In this document: in pieces, positions 45,860 through 47,453 of the stretch
Numbering within the stretch: the first letter of the stretch is position 1
Layout: every line of letters starts with the position of its first letter
Virus record (IMG/VR): IMGVR_UViG_3300035670_000354
Coordinates: 1 to 47,453 of that record
Source: a virus
Reading direction: 5' to 3' (one strand)
Length of the DNA stretch: 47,453 nucleotides
Notes under the pieces: generated by a model
Database searches by the model: none
What the model was told of the DNA's origin: nothing
Seen by the model: only the letters and a program-made list of their open reading frames with translations
Translations under genes and position numbers: made by a program

Positions 45860-46348
45860 CTATTCCTTGGCCCCGGCGGCGAGCATCAGCCGCTCGTATT
45901 GGGCGAGCTCCTCGTCGCTAAGGCGGGAGAGGTCTAGGTTCGTGGTGTGGTTGACGTTCTTGTCGACCTTGACCTTCGTTTGATGAATCCACGTGTCGGG
46001 ATCGGCAGCCCGTAGGATCTCCATCAGCGCTCGCCAATCGGTCACGGCGTGGGCGCGAAGGAGACCGATGCCGGCTTGGGTCATCTCCGCCCGGGCGCGG
46101 AGGATCGTGGCGGCGAACTCTCGGTACAAGGGCTCGGTGCACTCGGGGTCTTCGCCCATGGCGCGCCAGTTGTTGAAGGTCGAGTAGGTGACCCCTAGGT
46201 AGTTCGCGACTTGCTGCATCGGCAGCATTTCTCGCACGAGTTTATCGACGAGAGGGATCATATACGGCTCTAACGCAATGTTGTGCCGATGTTTGACCAT
46301 CGCTCTAGGCGCGGGAATTTCAGCCAAAGGTTCAGACTTTTTAGGCAT
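45860..46348 (-). CDS. terS: Small terminase subunit (TerS)
   Basis: This 162-residue protein has a helix-turn-helix DNA-binding N-terminal half (KLVREMLPMQQVANYLGVTYSTFNNWRAMGED) and a helical oligomerisation and TerL-binding part (EFAATILRARAEMTQAGIGLLRAHAVTDWRALMEILRAADPDTW). This matches the TerS family, which recognises the packaging site. Its position ahead of TerL supports it. GCGCTAGACT sits 14 bases upstream of the ATG. Confidence 0.83.
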   Translation of the reverse strand: MPKKSEPLAEIPAPRAMVKHRHNIALEPYMIPLVDKLVREMLPMQQVANYLGVTYSTFNNWRAMGEDPECTEPLYREFAATILRARAEMTQAGIGLLRAHAVTDWRALMEILRAADPDTWIHQTKVKVDKNVNHTTNLDLSRLSDEELAQYERLMLAAGAKE

Positions 46349-46360
46349 GGGGCTGTTGTC

Positions 46361-46370
46361 AGTCTAGCGC
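46361..46370 (-). promoter_or_regulatory. Late promoter-like motif GCGCTAGACT before terS
   Basis: It lies 12 bases before the TerS ATG and would start the packaging and head operon. Confidence 0.5.
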
Positions 46371-46384
46371 GCCCGGGCCTCTCA

Positions 46385-46406
46385 GGGAGGACCTATAGGT
46401 CCTCCC
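46385..46406. promoter_or_regulatory. Perfect 22-base palindrome at the end of the HTH gene
   Basis: The sequence is a perfect inverted repeat with arms GGGAGGACCTA and TAGGTCCTCCC and no loop. The HTH gene's stop codon lies within it and the terS promoter-like site starts 15 bases on. It could be an operator or a hairpin on the RNA; a T run is absent. Confidence 0.5.
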
Positions 46407-46785
46407 CCCGTACTAGACGCTTCAGCTCCGCTAGTTCGGCTTGGAGTGCCTCTACGGCGGCGTCGTGGCGCATTTCTACGGCCGTTAGTTCGTCTCGGAG
46501 CTCCTCGACCAACCCGCGAAGGTCGCGGTCGATCGTAGATAGTGATACGGCGGATTGGGCGACTCTCGTTTTGGCTATTTTCTCGACGATACCTGCGTTC
46601 CACCTCGCGTAGCGGTAGACGGTGCCGTCTGGACGGGCTCCGGTGTACATCTGGCCGTAGAATCTACCCGTCTCGGTCAATTCGCCGGCCTCGGTGAGGA
46701 ACTTCTCCGTCTTCAGCATGCGGTTGACGGTAGCGGCGTCTTGGCCGAGCTTTCGGCCGATTTCGGTTGCGGTTAGTAGTTTCAT
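46393..46785 (-). CDS. Winged-helix / HTH regulator
   Basis: This 130-residue protein starts at the ATG at 46785: MKLLTATEIGRKLGQDAATVNRMLKTEKFLTEAGELTETGRFYGQMYTGARPDGTVYRYARWNAGIVEKI, a helix-turn-helix (TATEIGRKLGQDAATVNRML) with a following wing, and a long C-terminal coiled coil (VEELRDELTAVEMRHDAAVEALQAELAELKRLV). It is probably the regulator of late or end-region functions. It faces the repeat-rich right end and ends within a 22-base palindrome, both possible binding sites. Confidence 0.75.
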   Translation of the reverse strand: MKLLTATEIGRKLGQDAATVNRMLKTEKFLTEAGELTETGRFYGQMYTGARPDGTVYRYARWNAGIVEKIAKTRVAQSAVSLSTIDRDLRGLVEELRDELTAVEMRHDAAVEALQAELAELKRLVRGEDL

Positions 46786-47453
46786 GCCGCTAGTAGGCCA
46801 CGATCGAAGCCGGTAAAGCAACCGGAATCGTATCGAAACCAGAAAAGCGAACGAATACGGCTGGTTAGGGCCGGATACGGTCCGAAACCTTACTATAGAC
46901 CGCTAATGATCGCCTTTTAGGCTAACGAATACGTCTACTTAGGCTCGAAAACGACCGGGTACGAAGCAACGTAAGGTGTGAAGAAACTACCACACTCGTC
47001 GAAACGGCCTCGGCGAGGATTTTTCGATTCCGACCGTGTAAGTGGCTGGAACTACTACGGAACAAATCTTTCGCTTTCGTCGGCTTGCATTTCCTGAAAA
47101 AAACGCTAAACTCAATCTCCATCTGCGTTCGCGAGACTGAGACGGTGACGGATTCGGTAACCGACTTAGACGGTTACGAAATCGGAAACGAACCCGGTCG
47201 GTGGCGACCTAGACGGATCGTAAAGGATCGAGACCGTCTTAGCCAACCTAGAACGAAATCGGAAACGAAATCGGAAACGAAATCGGAAACGAAATCGGAA
47301 ACGAAGAACGTCTCCGGTCTAGGTAGACGAACCCGGTCGGTGGCGACCTAGACGGATCGTAAAGGATCGAGACCGTCTTAGCCAACCTAGAACGAAATCG
47401 GAAACGAAATCGGAAACGAAATCGGAAACGAAATCGGAAACGAAGAACGTCTC
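46786..47453. repeat. Gene-free right end with iteron-like and tandem repeats
   Basis: No convincing gene lies here. The first part has short related motifs (CGTATCGAAACC, GATACGGTCCGAAACC, GAATACGG). The second has repeats of the 12-mer GAAATCGGAAAC, four in a row, inside a 139-base unit (47188-47326) that is repeated from 47327 and cut by the window end after 127 bases. Terminal, clustered repeats next to a DNA-binding protein gene suggest an origin, packaging or partition region, or a repeated genome terminus. Confidence 0.6.
47085..47112 (+). promoter_or_regulatory. Putative early promoter facing the right edge
   Basis: TTGCAT (47085-47090), 16 bases, then TAAACT (47107-47112) within ACGCTAAACT. 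If the genome is circular, this promoter would fire into the early operon at the left edge. Confidence 0.5.

Noticed and set aside
46922-47122. 66-residue - strand ORF at the right end
   Set aside because: Composition is Ser/Arg-rich without a ribosome site, and it overlaps the putative promoter.
47085-47351. 88-residue + strand ORF at the right end
   Set aside because: It is made of KSET repeats from the 12-base tandem units and has no ribosome site or normal composition.
47188-47453. CRISPR array at the right end
   Set aside because: The 12-base units are directly adjacent without unique spacers, and the 139-base units are identical copies of one another.
1-47453. Lysogeny module
   Set aside because: No integrase, excisionase-integrase pair, CI-like repressor or attachment site could be identified; the HTH gene alone is not enough.

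Overview
The window is most of the genome of a tailed bacteriophage. It has a complete head, neck and contractile-tail gene set (both terminase subunits, portal, DUF2213 protease/scaffold, DUF2184 capsid, DUF3383 sheath, tape measure, baseplate J and a Pam3-type baseplate plug), so it is a myovirus with a compact baseplate. No integrase, repressor, tRNA gene or CRISPR array was recognised, which suggests a strictly lytic phage. The DNA is GC-rich. Host clues are weak: an SspB-like ClpXP adaptor of the type I associate with deltaproteobacteria/Myxococcota, a class II ribonucleotide reductase, ThyX, and a membrane-anchored matrixin-like protease. A GC-rich Gram-negative host is an inference only. 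Both window edges fall in repetitive DNA (an Ala-rich codon repeat on the left, a 139-bp tandem repeat on the right), as expected where an assembly of a circular or permuted genome breaks.

Left part (1-14667, all + strand): one tightly coupled early operon, nearly every junction an ATGA, GTGA or TAATG overlap. It opens with three tandem Tad2-like (DUF2829) genes, each carrying two domains, followed by a RecB/Cas4-like nuclease, an SNF2-like helicase, a fourth (canonical) Tad2-like gene, an SSB-like protein, a T5 A1-like metallophosphoesterase, a dATP/dGTP pyrophosphohydrolase, a GNAT acetyltransferase, a family A DNA polymerase, ThyX, an SspB-like adaptor, a RuvC-like resolvase, a Dam-like methyltransferase, a nucleoside deoxyribosyltransferase-like protein and dUTPase. 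Two free-standing homing endonucleases have invaded: an Endo VII-type HNH gene nested out of frame inside the helicase gene, and an AP2-HNH gene after the polymerase.

Right part (14664-46785, mostly - strand): the late region, read right to left: a winged-helix regulator, TerS, a NUMOD3 protein, TerL (with a class 3 intein in its Walker A loop), portal, head morphogenesis protein, protease/scaffold, cement, capsid, a strong terminator, small membrane and zinc-ribbon proteins, class II RNR (with an intein in front of its active-site Cys), neck proteins, sheath, tube, tail chaperones with a probable -1 frameshift, tape measure, baseplate, fibres and the matrixin-like protein. Small + strand islands lie inside it: the M15 endolysin, a holin-like pair, two paralogous cassettes next to baseplate J, and a basic coiled-coil protein.

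A recurring motif, G(T/C)GCTANNNT, sits just upstream of most - strand late genes and of several + strand islands; it is probably the phage's extended -10 promoter and is palindromic where it serves both directions. The right end (46786-47453) has no convincing gene but holds iteron-like repeats and a + strand promoter facing off the window; if the genome is circular it would drive the early operon. The best candidates for something new are the multi-gene Tad2-like array, the paired divergent cassettes with near-identical flanks (21535-22250), the dual-frame endonuclease/helicase locus and the TM-matrixin protein.
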